Shown piece by piece: positions 35,704-45,622 of a stretch of 64,000 bases of DNA. The stretch lies in the NCBI RefSeq assembly GCF_026210795.1, contig NC_089436.1, positions 868,001-932,000 of the forward strand, written 5' to 3'. A program made the position numbers and the translations under genes. The notes below the pieces were generated by a model. It had not been told where the DNA came from and searched no databases. It was given only the letters and a program-made list of their open reading frames with translations. The DNA comes from Rhizophagus irregularis. Lineage: Eukaryota; Glomeromycota; Glomeromycetes; Glomerales; Glomeraceae. Position 1 is the stretch's first letter. The number at the start of each line of letters is the position of its first letter.

Positions 35704-35989
35704 ATATTATTTTTTATATATATCACACGTAATAGCATTTTTTTTACCATAATTAATATAGTTTTAATAAATAAAATGGTTATTAATTCTTAACAACACG
35801 GGTGTGACATAAATAAATCGTGGCTGAAATTTGTGTTCAATTTGTGTTCAATTTGTGTTGATAATTCTGGTAAAAATTTGTTAATTTTGGCCAAATTTCG
35901 TTAAATTTGTTAAATTTGTGTTGAATTTGTGTTGATAATTTTTAATTTATCACGAGGGGATAATATTTAGTAATTGTGCATATACAATT

Positions 35990-36842
35990 TCTGTGATTTT
36001 TTAAAATGCGGATTTCCGTAATTTTACGATATCGTATTTTCTGGCCAATCAAATTAGGCTGATCCTTGCATGTGATTTAATCATTTAATCATTTAATCAC
36101 GCACGCGTTTTTGTCTTATTTATTTTTGTTTCTTATTTCTTTATTCTTTTGTTCAATATTTTTAATTTTTTTGTCTCTTCTTTCTATTATTTCTTTAATT
36201 ATATACAATATATTTACATATATTTCATAATTTATTGCTTTGCAGGTATAGAAATATTTGTTTATTAATACTAATTATTTTCATTTTTTTTTACCTCTTT
36301 GTTATTTTGTATCGTAATACTAACAATAATATCCATGTTTCCTTTATTCCTTTTTACTTGTACTTTAATACTAACGATACTAACAATACTAACAACATGT
36401 TTATTTTTTCCTTTCTCTTTATTTCTTTATTCTTTTGTTCAATTACTTTGCAGGTATAGAAATATTTATTTATTAATACTAATTATTTTAATATTAACGC
36501 GTTTTTTTTTACCTCTTTGTTACTTTATGTCGTAATACTAACAATACTATCTACGTTTCCTTTATTTCTTTTTACTTGTACTTTAATACTAACGATAATA
36601 TCCATGTTTCTTTTACTCCTTTTACTGTTTCTTTAACTCTTTTTACCTTAATACTAACAATAATAACAATATTTCTTTTATCTTTATATCTAATATTAAC
36701 GTTACTATAGCTGTTTCTCTTCTTTTTACGTCTAATAATATTGTTACTCTACTCTTTCTTTTTTTTACTTTTATGTATTCTGTATATATTAATAAATACT
36801 TGTAATTTTTTATGATTATATCTAATAAAACATACATTATAT
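35990..36842. repeat. T-rich duplicated segment with many TAATACTAAC words
   Basis: A segment of roughly 215 bp starting TTTGCAGGTATAGAAATATT is present twice (near 36240 and 36450) and partly a third time. It contains many copies of AATACTAACAATA/AATACTAACGAT in a T-rich background. GCAG followed by GTATAG resembles an acceptor and donor with nothing between. Open frames here (36235-36535) are phenylalanine/leucine-rich translations of this low-complexity DNA and not genes. Confidence 0.6.
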
Positions 36843-36849
36843 AAACTTA

Positions 36850-37335
36850 TAGTACAGAAAATGAAGTATTATTTATCGAAATATTTTGAAATATTACGAA
36901 ATATTAAGTTGTGTAAAATCACAGAATATTACGAATCGTCAAATTATGGAACATTACGCATCATAGAATTTCGAAATATTTTAAAAAGTTGCGAAGTATT
37001 ACGCAGTAAAATTACGGAATATTACAAATCGTAAAATTACGAAGCCTTGCATACAGTAATATTTCGAAATATTTTAAAAAGTTACAAAATATTACGCTTA
37101 CGCAAACTTGCGGCGGGTCTGAAAACTTACGAAATATTATGTAAAATTACGAAATATTGCGAACCGCAAAATTACGGAATATTACAAATCGTAAAATTAC
37201 GAAGCTTTGCATATCGTAATATTTCGAAATATTTTAAAAAGTTACAAAATATTACGCTTACGCAAACTTGCGGCGGGTCTGGAAGCTTACGAAATATTAT
37301 GATGTGTAAACTTGCGCAACTTTTCGCACTATATA
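36850..37335. repeat. Right subterminal repeats of the 9.7-kb element, 160-bp unit
   Basis: CGCAAACTTGCGGCGGGTCT occurs at 37101 and 37261, exactly 160 bp apart, each preceded by TTACAAAATATTACGCTTA. The GAAATATTACG words match those in the 50-bp satellite at the other end. Reading frames across this DNA are artefacts. Confidence 0.75.
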
Positions 37336-37465
37336 ATTTCCTGATGAAGTAATCATTGAAATGTAGATTTATGTTGGCCAATTAATAAAAATATAAAGTG
37401 TAAGTGTAAACTTATTAAAAATAATTTATGTTAAATTAATTATAAACATTATTTTAAATTAATAG

Positions 37466-38395
37466 GTCAAAAAAAACCACCTTTATTTCCTGCTATTAAG
37501 CAAGAAAATTACATTTCAGACGAATTACATCTATTATTACGTATTTCAGATGTGTTAATGGAATGTTTTTTAATGATTTATTCAAAAAAAAGGAATTTGA
37601 ACGAGAAATTAAAAATCAAATAGAACAAACCATGAAGTCAATTAAAGTTCATTTTGAATTTTTTAAATCAAGATCAAATAGTGGCAAGTGGAACTGGACT
37701 TCATTAATGGGGCCTAACAAGAAAAAGGTTTTGCAATATTTTCCTATTGTTAATTTTATTTCAGGAAAACGCAGTGAAAAAATTCAAAAACTATAGTGTG
37801 ATTTTTATGATTTATACTTAGTTTTGAGAAGTCCTAATCTAACATATTCAGAAATTGATAATTTCGAAAATAAAGCAAAGCAATGGATTAAATTGTTTTG
37901 TCAGCCAAGTCAGGGGCAAATGAACTCAGCATCACAAATATTGGGTTTATATAGAAAAGAGGATGTTACCTCTTATATGCATACTTTTTCCTAACACATT
38001 CCAGAATTTTTGTGAAATTTAAAGGAAAAAAATATGTGATTGCGGGTTTTTTCTACTTCAAGCATTGAAAAAAAAACCATAATCAGGTATATCACTTTTA
38101 TTTTTTTTTTAAACCATTTTGTTTGACTAATTACGTTATCTCTATTTTTATCTATAAATTTTAGGTTAGACTATTTTTTTGTGGAACAACTATGGGTGGC
38201 GGAACTAGAGGAAAACCTGTAGTAATGATATTATGGAGTTTGAAAATCGTCAGTTATATTATTTAATAAATAATACGCTGCAAGAAATTCTGATGCGACA
38301 TATTGATGCAGGGGATAAAGAAAACAAAGACTAAAAGTGGAATTTACTTACTCTGATTCATATCTTGAAGTGACCAAGGTAAAATGTAACGGAAT
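37466..38395 (+). pseudogene. Transposase relic B, 3' part
   Basis: Resumes after an AATAG acceptor at 37465: PPLFPAIKQENYISDELHLL then LRISDVLMEC. It continues at 37563-37796 with QIEQTMKSIKVHFEFF, then GKWNWTSLMGPNKKKVLQYF, then WIKLFCQPSQGQMNSASQIL, GLYRKEDVTSYMHTFS, a VFSTSSIEKK block and DYFFCGTTMGGGTRGK/ENRQLYYLINNTLQ-type sequence with frame changes. This is the order expected after the YFCLYCDC block of the 5' part (SLMG, PSQG, GLYRxxDVTPYxH, VEKKNH, GG-R-K, ENR). It therefore completes the gene split by the 27613-37346 insertion. Stops at 37794, 37992, 38010 and others make it dead. Confidence 0.7.
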
Positions 38396-38399
38396 TTCT

Positions 38400-38900
38400 T
38401 CTTAACAGGCTGTTTTAAATTGTTGGATAAAGATGATGTATCTTCTTGAAATATTGAAAATTGTGAATTTGGTATAGGTGTTTGGTTTATGTTACTAAAT
38501 AAAAAAATTATAAATAAATGTAAATTTTTTAAAAAAAAATAATAAACTCATTACTTTTCTTGAAATTCTCCAGAGTTCGTAATAAAATTACATATCATTC
38601 TTTCTAATGTGAACTTTCTATTATTTTCTAATAATACCGTCTGGCTCCATATAAATTTAACTTGATACGTATTTTCATAATCTTCAAGTAAAACATAACC
38701 TTTAGTATTAGTTAAAGGATTTTGTCAGAAACTCTACTGATCATAGTGAAGTATTTGCTTAAGTCTGTTTTCTCCTGTTAACCCCAAAATAACATTGATA
38801 TTTATGTTTAACAGAACTGTATTTGAACTTTTCTTCATCTTTAAATAGATATACAAATATGTTTTCTGGAAATGTTTCGATTGAAAAGCATTTTTTCCCA
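38400..38900 (-). pseudogene. Unidentified coding relic
   Basis: The minus strand reads FSQYAIGKKCFSIETFPENI and FVYLFKDEEKFKYSSVKHKY in one frame. It continues in another frame as INVILGLTGENRLKQILHYD, then GYVLLEDYENTYQVKFIWSQ and TLERMICNFITNSGEFQEK. The composition looks coding, but stops and frame changes show decay. I do not recognise the family. It is next to transposase relic B and may be part of another mobile element. Confidence 0.35.
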
Positions 38901-39768
38901 ATGGCATATTGAGAAAAACCTAGTTTTTTTTAATAAGAACTATAAAGGAGTTAATGTATTGAGATATTTGTTTCGAAGTAAGACGAGGAAGAGAATAGAT
39001 TATTTTATTGTGCGAATGTTTATTTCTTTCGTGAACGAAAAATTTTTGATAAGTTGTAAAAGCTTTAAAACGAAGCTTACAGCAAATAGACAACGAGTTT
39101 TCCATCAGGACGCAAAAAACTACTGTACAATGATTACTGAATAAATATCGTATAGTACATGCAATAATAACATTGTTGATCTGTGTAACAAAATTGAGGA
39201 GGAGTCAAATTGGCCCATATGAGAAATAATTACAATAGTTAATCCAATGAGAATTAATTCTAATATCATGTGATTTAAATAATGATACTATTTAGGAAAT
39301 AAATGATGTAATTATGCAGGGCAAAATATTTGCAGTTAACATATAATTATGCAGGCAATTGTAATTTTATATTATATTTTATAACATTGCAATTTAATTA
39401 AGGAATAAGGATAAGCATATTTTATTAGAATCAATAAGTTTTAAGGATTTTGTTAATTAAATTTATTACATTAAATCAATAAATTTTAAGAACTGCGTTA
39501 CAAAAAAAAATTTAGAACTGCGTTAATTAAATTTATTACATTAGAATCAAAACTGTGTTTATTTTGTTATAAATACTTTAATTATGTAAAATGTTATTAT
39601 GTTCATCAGTTCATGTTTTAAACATTATAATAAATTTTAAAATTAGTATAAATATTATGAAATTTGAAGTATATAGGATTTTTTTTTCGCAATTCAAAAC
39701 CAAATTGTATTTTAATTTTCAAATTATATTTAATTTTCAAGTTACGAAAAAATCATAAAAATAAAAAA
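38901..39768. other. AT-rich spacer
   Basis: An open frame at 38872-39144 overlaps the antisense relic and has no support of its own. 39150-39768 is AT-rich with a short internal repeat AATTAAATTTATTACATTA near 39455 and 39520. No gene is visible. Confidence 0.4.
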
Positions 39769-40013
39769 TGGCAGCATTAGTACCTTTTGTTTCACCGCTA
39801 CACCAGCATTCCAATGAACGATTAATGCTGCGAGGCAATTAATCGCAGAGCGAAGAAATTTGCATCAGCAATTCGAAAGAATTGCAAACCGTCACCATGT
39901 AAATGCATGGACAATAATAGCAAATAGGGTGTTCACTGCAACCAGATTTGCAGTGACACCCAGGCAATGCTCTACAAAATGGAATGTCCTCAAACGAGGT
40001 TATGAAAACCTAG
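39769..40013 (+). pseudogene. Second Myb/SANT-like relic, cut by a repeat
   Basis: ATG at 39769 reads MAALVPFVSPLHQHSNERLM, then needs a one-base shift near 39834. It continues QLIAERRNLHQQFERIANRH, AWTIIANRVFTATRFAVTPR and QCSTKWNVLKRGYENL. This is the helix-turn-helix order of a Myb/SANT-like domain (W-x-x-I/V-A-x-R followed by QC-x-x-KW). The body is similar in layout to the protein at 28709-29332. It ends abruptly at TAGAGTTCTGA, the start of a repeat at 40014. No downstream exon could be found. Confidence 0.6.
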
Positions 40014-40345
40014 AGTTCTGATTAGTTTAGTTCGGTACAGTTTTTGCCAAAACTGAAACTGAACTGAATTGATCAATAACGGTATTGCTAATTACAAAAA
40101 CTGATCGGTTTTAGTAATCATAAATACTGTTACCGCAGTAATTACCGAAAACCGAACTGATTTACCGATTTATTATCGGTTCAGTTTTAAAAACGTTTTG
40201 CAACGTTTTTATTAAATTATCAAAAAAAAAACGTTGCAAAATGTTTTTTTAAATTAAATTAACAAATAAAAAATGTTTTGCAACATTTTCTATTAAGAAT
40301 GTTGTGAAACATTTTTTTAAATAAATGATCAGTGTAAGGCTATAA
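40014..40345. mobile_element. TAGAGTTCTGA-type MITE with TTCGGTT/AACCGAA palindromes
   Basis: Starts TAGAGTTCTGATTAGTTTAG and contains AACTGATCGGTTTTAG-type words, then AAACGTTTTGCAACGTTTTT and its inverted partner. The same content in the opposite orientation occurs at about 53820-54183, ending GATCAGAGCCCTA. The start resembles the nested element at 3557-4130. The right boundary near 40343 is uncertain and no clean duplication is seen. Confidence 0.55.
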
Positions 40346-40599
40346 AAATTTTATTTTCTGAGTCTTGCGTTATCCAACTAACACTTCATTAAATAATATT
40401 ATAAATACCCTTTGCGCTCAAAATCTTTATAGCTATATGTGGTCTGACAATAGAACCTTACTCACGGTTCTTTTTTGTGGGTTTAGTACTTTCTGATTAT
40501 CTTAAAATGAATGCTTCAAAAAACACCAGCTTACTTTATTTTATTACAAAAATTTTTATTATCATTTATTAGTAGTTTAGCAACATATGTACTATATAT

Positions 40600-42112
40600 C
40601 CCTATAAGAAATCTGTATATGGAATGGATACGTTTTGTATACATTTTATGTACGTTTCTATAGATTCTGTATACAAATTCCGTATATTTAATAAGAAATT
40701 CATTTTTGAACATTTTTTTAAAAAACTAACGTATACGAAATGTATACAGAAAAAATTAATAATGCGGAATGTATATGGAATTTTTAAACTTAATATTTTA
40801 GAAAATAATTTTACAATCATTCCGTATCATATCACGTGATCACGTGATTGTTTATTATGATACGTTTTTTTGTTTTTTATATAAACCCTTAACAATTACT
40901 TTGATCTTCCTTTTTGTCTTCAGTTTACTTTCTTTTGTCTTTTGTTATTTTGTTTTTTTTTTTATTTTAAAAAATTTTTCTTTCTTCTTTCTTCGTCACC
41001 TCCCTTTAAAAAGAGATTTTTTTTTTGTCACTCTCCTTTAAAAAAAATTTTTTTTTTCATCACTCCTTTAAAAAATTTTTTTTCATTACTTTTCTTTTTA
41101 AAAAAAAATTTTTTTCGTCACTCCTTTAAAAAAATTTTTTTTGACTTTATCCTTTTATTTCCCACTCACCACCCTTTCCTTTTTTTTTTAAAAAAAAATT
41201 TCTTTCTATTCTTTATAAGAAATTTTTTATTTTTCTAACTTTGACATCCTCCCTTTTTTTTAAAAAAAATTTTTTTAACTTTCCTAACTTCATCACCCAT
41301 CTTTTTAAAGAAAAATATTTTTTTGATTTGTTCTTTTATTCCCCACTCACTACCCTTTCTTTTTTATATTATCTCTTTTTTTTCATAGGCCAACAGATTT
41401 TTTTTGAAAGTTTCTTTTTTCTTTTTTTTGTAAATTAGTTTGGGAGTCCTTTTCTTTTTGTAGGATGGTACAGGATTTTTTTCTTTTTTAGGTCAGTTCA
41501 AATTTTCTTTTTTCTTTGTAAGTTTGGTTCAGATTCTGGATTTTTTCTTGTAAGTTGTTTTGGTTTCTTTTCATCAGACGTTTTATGATTCTTTTCTTTT
41601 ATGTAGGTCAGACATTTTAGAGTTCTTTTTCTTTTTTGTAAGAATACTGACCCTTGGTGACTTGGACGATTGCAGATACTATATGAGGGTGTTTTGGTTT
41701 CTTTTTAGGTTTTTTGACTCTGAATAAACCTGAACATATTATAGATAATTTAGGTTGCAATAGGTGGTTTTAATAAGGAAGGGAATTTTAATAATGTATT
41801 TAATATATTTGTATTTGTTTAATTTTTAATTTATATTTAATTTAATAAAGTAGAATTAAATTTATGTAAATACAACTATAATAAACTGTAATATAATGGT
41901 AAATTCAGTAACCAAATCGTATAAATTTCATGATAAAATCAGTGATCAAATCATGTAAATTCCATACGAATCCCGTGTAAATTCCGTATCCAAACCATAT
42001 TTTTAGTGATACGGAATTGTGCATTTTTCCGTATCCTTTCATGATACGTTATTTCTAAGGAAAAAAAATCGTATAAAAACTTTATAAAAACGTATCCGAT
42101 TTTTTTATAGGG
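40600..42112. mobile_element. 1.5-kb inverted-repeat element filled with polypyrimidine
   Basis: Left end CCCTATAAGAAATCTGTATA and right end, read on the minus strand, CCCTATAAAAAAATCGGATA, each followed by GGATACGTTTT-like sequence. Subterminal DNA is rich in TATAC/CGTAT words. The centre (40900-41400) repeats a TCACTCCTTTAAAAAAATTT-type unit of about 35-45 bp with long A-tract/T-tract junctions. 41400-41720 is pyrimidine-rich with repeated TTTGTAG and GTAAGTT words. Long Phe/Lys/Ser-rich frames (40942-41438) are translations of this. Flanking duplication not established. Confidence 0.5.
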
Positions 42113-42840
42113 TATACGTACAGTATATAAAATACTACAAGGTAATAAAGCAAATTGTTAAAATTAAATTAAAAATAAGAAGTTCTGTTCCCACCAATAC
42201 AAAAAAAAACAAAAAAAAGAATAAAAGAGAAACCCTCAAAACTCCTACTTGTCAACTTTCTCATTACTTATGTTGGAAACGTTTCTCATTAAATAAATAT
42301 AAAAAAAACCCTTTCTTTTCCCTTTTCTTTACAACATGCATGCAGGAGTCAAGTTAGCACTGTGTAAGTCTAATTCATCTTGGCCAACATTTCCTACAAA
42401 ATAGAAGCAAACAGAAACGTTAAAAATGCTTCTTATTAAATAAATCTACTCATTCCCTTCCCATTATGGCATTATCTGTAAGTCCAGTCTTAAAAAACAA
42501 TTCTAAATAGCGTTCATAATGTTTCTATAAAAAAGTTAGAAAAAGAACGTTAGCAGCATTCTCAAAGTCAGTTCTACTTCAAACTTAAAAAATTAGAAGC
42601 AAAAATGGAACTTACCAAATTTTCATTATACATTTGAGTATTATGAAATTTGCCGTGCACCTTATTTAAAATTTTTTTCATTTTTTGTGGTTTATTTGAG
42701 GTAACGTTATTAATATCATGATCTACATAGATAGATTTCCACCCATTAAGGCCATTATTACTTGATTGGCCGATCTACACCTAATTACGATAGTAAACAA
42801 ATTTTTTTTTAAAAAAAAATATTCTTTTTTTTTTGATTCT
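42113..42840. other. Gene-free region with possible small repeats
   Basis: AT-rich with words AAACGTTTCTCATTAAATAA and AAACGTTAAAAATGCTTCTT that resemble the spacers of the following array. No gene is visible. Confidence 0.35.
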
Positions 42841-43647
42841 TGGAAATAGAGATGGGTAAGTGTCTCTAAAAATTTTTTTGTTTTTTATGTAAGAACATTT
42901 ATTAACATTCTTTTATTACTTTTTTTTATAGATTTCAGCCGGAACTTAGAAATGGAGACGGTGAGTATTTTTAAAGGTGAAAGCGAGTTTTTTGGGGGGT
43001 TTCTTATATAAGAACGTTTATTAACGTTCTTTTACTTTTTTCCTTTTACAGATTTCGGCCTGAGAACTTGAAAATGAGGATCAGTAAGTGTTTTTAAAGG
43101 GGAAAGCAGGAGGAGATTTTTTTGTTTTTTTTTTATGTAAAAACGTTTATTAACGTTCTTTACTTCTTTTTTTTGTAGATTTTAGCCTGCAACTCAGAAA
43201 TGGAGACCGGTGAGTATTTGGAGAGTAAAGAGTTTTTTTTGTTTTCTTTATGTAAGAACGTTTATTAACGTTCTTTTATTTCTATTTTTTTGTAGATTTC
43301 GGCCCAGAACTCAGAAATGGAAACCAGTGAGTAATTTAAAAAAAGGAAGTGGTGGGTTTTTTTTATTTTATTTATGCAAGAATATTTATTAATGTTCTTT
43401 TACTTCCTTTTTTTGTAGATTTTAGCCTGTAACTCGAAAATGGAGACCGGTGAGTATTTAGGAAAGTAGGAGGGTTTTTTTGTTTTTCTTTATGTAAGAA
43501 CGTTTATTAACGTTCCTTTACTTCTTTTTTTTGTAGATTTTAGCCTGAAACTTGGAAATGGAGACCGGTGAGTATTTCTAAAAGGGGAAGTAGGTTTTTT
43601 ATATTTCTTCATGTAAGAATGTTTATTAATGTTTTTTTACTAATTTT
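42841..43647 (+). repeat. Third mini-exon array, about 121-bp unit
   Basis: Exon-like blocks at 42932-42960, 43052-43083, 43179-43209, 43296-43326, 43419-43449 and 43537-43567 (29-32 nt, mostly 31). Each has a consensus near ATTTTAGCCTGAAACT then GAAATGGAGACCG. Each is preceded by a TTTTTTTGTAG acceptor and followed by GTGAGTATTT or GTAAGT. The 86-95 nt spacers contain a perfect hairpin, arms AAGAACGTT and AACGTTCTT around TATT. The array continues beyond the CACTA insertion: TTTTTTTGTAG plus a block at 53539-53579 and GTGAGTATTT at the far side. Same architecture as 7681-8300, with different exon sequence. Confidence 0.8.
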
Positions 43648-44039
43648 CACTGGTCAGAATAGTCCATTTTGGCAAAATTTTAAATTGTTGAATGTTGGAC
43701 AAAATTCGGTCTGACCTTAGCCGATCAGTACCAAAAAAATCGGCAACTAATTTTATGGATGATTTGCACTGTAACGCCTGCCACTTGCAATTAGAAATTG
43801 GCAAAGTTTCAGAATTAGTTGAAAAAAATCGGCTGTACATATCAATAAAATTTGAACCTGCCATGCAAATGAAATTCATCATAAACAATCGACTATTCGT
43901 CTAAAAATTGATATTAATTTAAATTGCCAATTTGCAAAAATAAATAAAATCGATCATAATAATTTTGACGAAATTTAGAAAATTTAAGTTTTAAAACAGC
44001 GATTTTATTTCGATTGATTTACCAATTATTTTAATTAAA

Positions 44040-44350
44040 TCAATTAATTCGCAAATATTTCCTACAAAAATAGTAAAAATTTCCTACGAAAATAATACTA
44101 AAATAATACAAAAATAATAAAAATTTTCTACAACAATAATACAACAATAATACAAATATAATACAAAAATAATATTAAAATAATACTAAAATACTAAAAT
44201 AATACTAAAATAATAAAAATTTCCTATAAAAATAATACTAAAATAATACGAAAATAATGAAAATAATATGAAAATAATACTAAAATAATAAAAATTTCCT
44301 ATGAAAATAATACTAAAATAATACGAAAATAACAAAAATAATACGAAATA
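44040..44350. repeat. AATAATACTAAAAT-type microsatellite
   Basis: Low-complexity tandem of AATAATAC, AAAATAATACTAA and AATTTCCTAT, continuing on the right of the retroposon at 45439-45500. It provided the A/T-rich target for the retroposon. Confidence 0.75.
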
Positions 44351-44352
44351 AT

Positions 44353-45438
44353 TTTTTTTTTTTTTTTTTTATGTTTTAGGAGACATCAGCATAGCCGGTT
44401 CACCAGAGCTACATGGAGAAAGCACTACAACTAAAGTTGCAGAAATGCACTCCTACTGTTGAGCGACAGCTAACCAAGCACCTACTCTAATTATTTAGAA
44501 GTAACCAGATGTACATCCCCCCCCCTACCCCTATATACTACACTGGGAAGACGAGCCAAGTTTATACCCACACAAGAATGGATCGTAGTGTAGCAGGATT
44601 TCTGACACAGTTATACTACCCACTAGCGCCCATCAGAAGTAAGCAACCACCCACATACGGCAGATATAATGGAGCAGACATCTAGAAGTCCTTCCACGAT
44701 GGTTAGCTTAGAGGTACTGCAATACTAAGACTACTAATATGGCCTCATTCAAAGCCCACTACAGGCCGCGATTACCATACCAGCCCACCATAGTTGTAAA
44801 TCCCCCAGTAGTAATAGTAGTGACTACCAGGACAGTAAGCTGCTAAGGGTACTGGGATCACCCCTTTATTATAAGTAACCAACCCAGTTACTCAGGGATC
44901 ACCTACCAGTACGTCAAATTCACTGAGAAATCGAACCTTACCTTAGAACCTTATATACCTGTGAGCCTACGAACGTCTCCAATCAGCCTAAACCTATTAG
45001 AAGGTAAACTACTGCTAAGACATTGCACTTGAGACTTTACCATCTATAAAGACCATCTAGCGTAGTAAACTCTCACAGTAAAGTTTACCACACCCTTAGT
45101 GGTATCGTAGAGTGACCACCAAGACAAGAGCTCACCCAGATGGTATGCAAGCAGTGACCATCTAAACAGGACAATAGGCTTCCCAATGGCCTCATAGGGA
45201 ACGCTAGGAAGACATCATGACCTTTTGTTGAAATATGCCGCTAACTGGTACATACTAATTCACCATGATGCAGTCCAGCCTACACTAATCTCTGTACCTT
45301 CACACTATTGGTAGTAGTGTCTGCAGTAAAATTCTTTTAATTTCCGTGATCGGCGGAATTGAACCTGCGACCTCACCATACTCAGGCTTCACGAGGGGAC
45401 TCACAGACTAACCAATGAGCCAAGGGTGATCAACCCTC
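44353..45438 (-). mobile_element. tRNA-derived SINE-like retroposon, 1.09 kb
   Basis: Minus-strand orientation. The head at 45438-45345 has an A box TGGCTCATTGG and a B box GGTTCAATTCC (45365-45355), with TGATC/GATCA pairing at the ends of the tRNA-like region. The tail is a run of about 18 A (T on the plus strand) at 44353-44370. Flanks AATAATACGAAATAAT and AATAATATGAAATAAT form a 16-bp duplication with one mismatch. The body is far more GC-rich than anything else in the window and has no long open frame. TTTT appears only just after the tRNA-like head (45329-45332 on the opposite strand). Reverse transcription by a LINE partner is expected for SINEs; none is visible here. Confidence 0.75.
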
Positions 45439-45622
45439 TAATAATATGAAATAATACTAAAATAATACTTAAATAATAAAAATTTCCTATAAAAATAAAA
45501 AAATTCAATCCACAATTCCACAAAAAAACCCATAATTTTCAAAAAAAAATCCAAAAAAACTGACGAATTCACAATCTTTAAATTTGAAAAAAAGTTAGTA
45601 TAACAAAAACTCAAAACAAAAA

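Larger units (their letters stand above)
29870..35989. mobile_element. 6.1-kb two-gene transposon with long inverted repeats (Plavaka-like)
   Basis: Ends are long inverted repeats: left 29870 to about 30100 and right about 35780 to 35989. Both carry AATTACTAAATATYATCCCC, GTGATAAAT and runs of AACACAAATT-type repeats, then AAATTTGGCCAAAATTAA and a final CACGATTTATTTAT with ACACCCGTGTTGTTAA. They enclose a minus-strand transposase (33170-30193) and a plus-strand second gene (34274-35703), head to head. I could not fix a target duplication. It sits inside the 9.7-kb element and looks younger than its surroundings because the transposase is almost intact. Confidence 0.75.
27613..37346. mobile_element. 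9.7-kb inverted-repeat element inserted in relic B
   Basis: Left end CATCAGGAAATTTTATAGCG and right end, read on the minus strand, CATCAGGAAATTATATAGTG form an inverted repeat that continues through GCGAAAA-TTGCG-AAGTTTAC. The same CATCAGGAAATT start occurs in the foldback at 55548-56068. Flanking sequences GAAGCAA and AAGTAA are similar but do not give a clean duplication, so the superfamily is unresolved. Inside are a 50-bp satellite, a Myb/SANT-like gene relic, a nested 6.1-kb transposon and a 160-bp repeat near the right end. Splitting of the relic B transposase around it confirms it as an insertion. Confidence 0.7.

Noticed and set aside
36235..36535. Two overlapping frames of 74 and 78 residues, membrane-like
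   Set aside because: Hydrophobic only because the DNA is T-rich and duplicated; no start context or conserved motif.
40942..41438. Long Phe-rich frames
   Set aside because: Translations of polypyrimidine DNA inside an inverted-repeat element; no coding signature.
40600..42112. A 9-bp target duplication for the CCCTATAAG element, as in Mutator-like elements
   Set aside because: Flanks ACTATATAT and TATACGTAC do not match, so I leave the superfamily open.
45345..45438. Functional tRNA gene
   Set aside because: It has A and B boxes but poor acceptor pairing, is followed by a long body and A-tail, and is flanked by a 16-bp duplication, so it is a SINE head.
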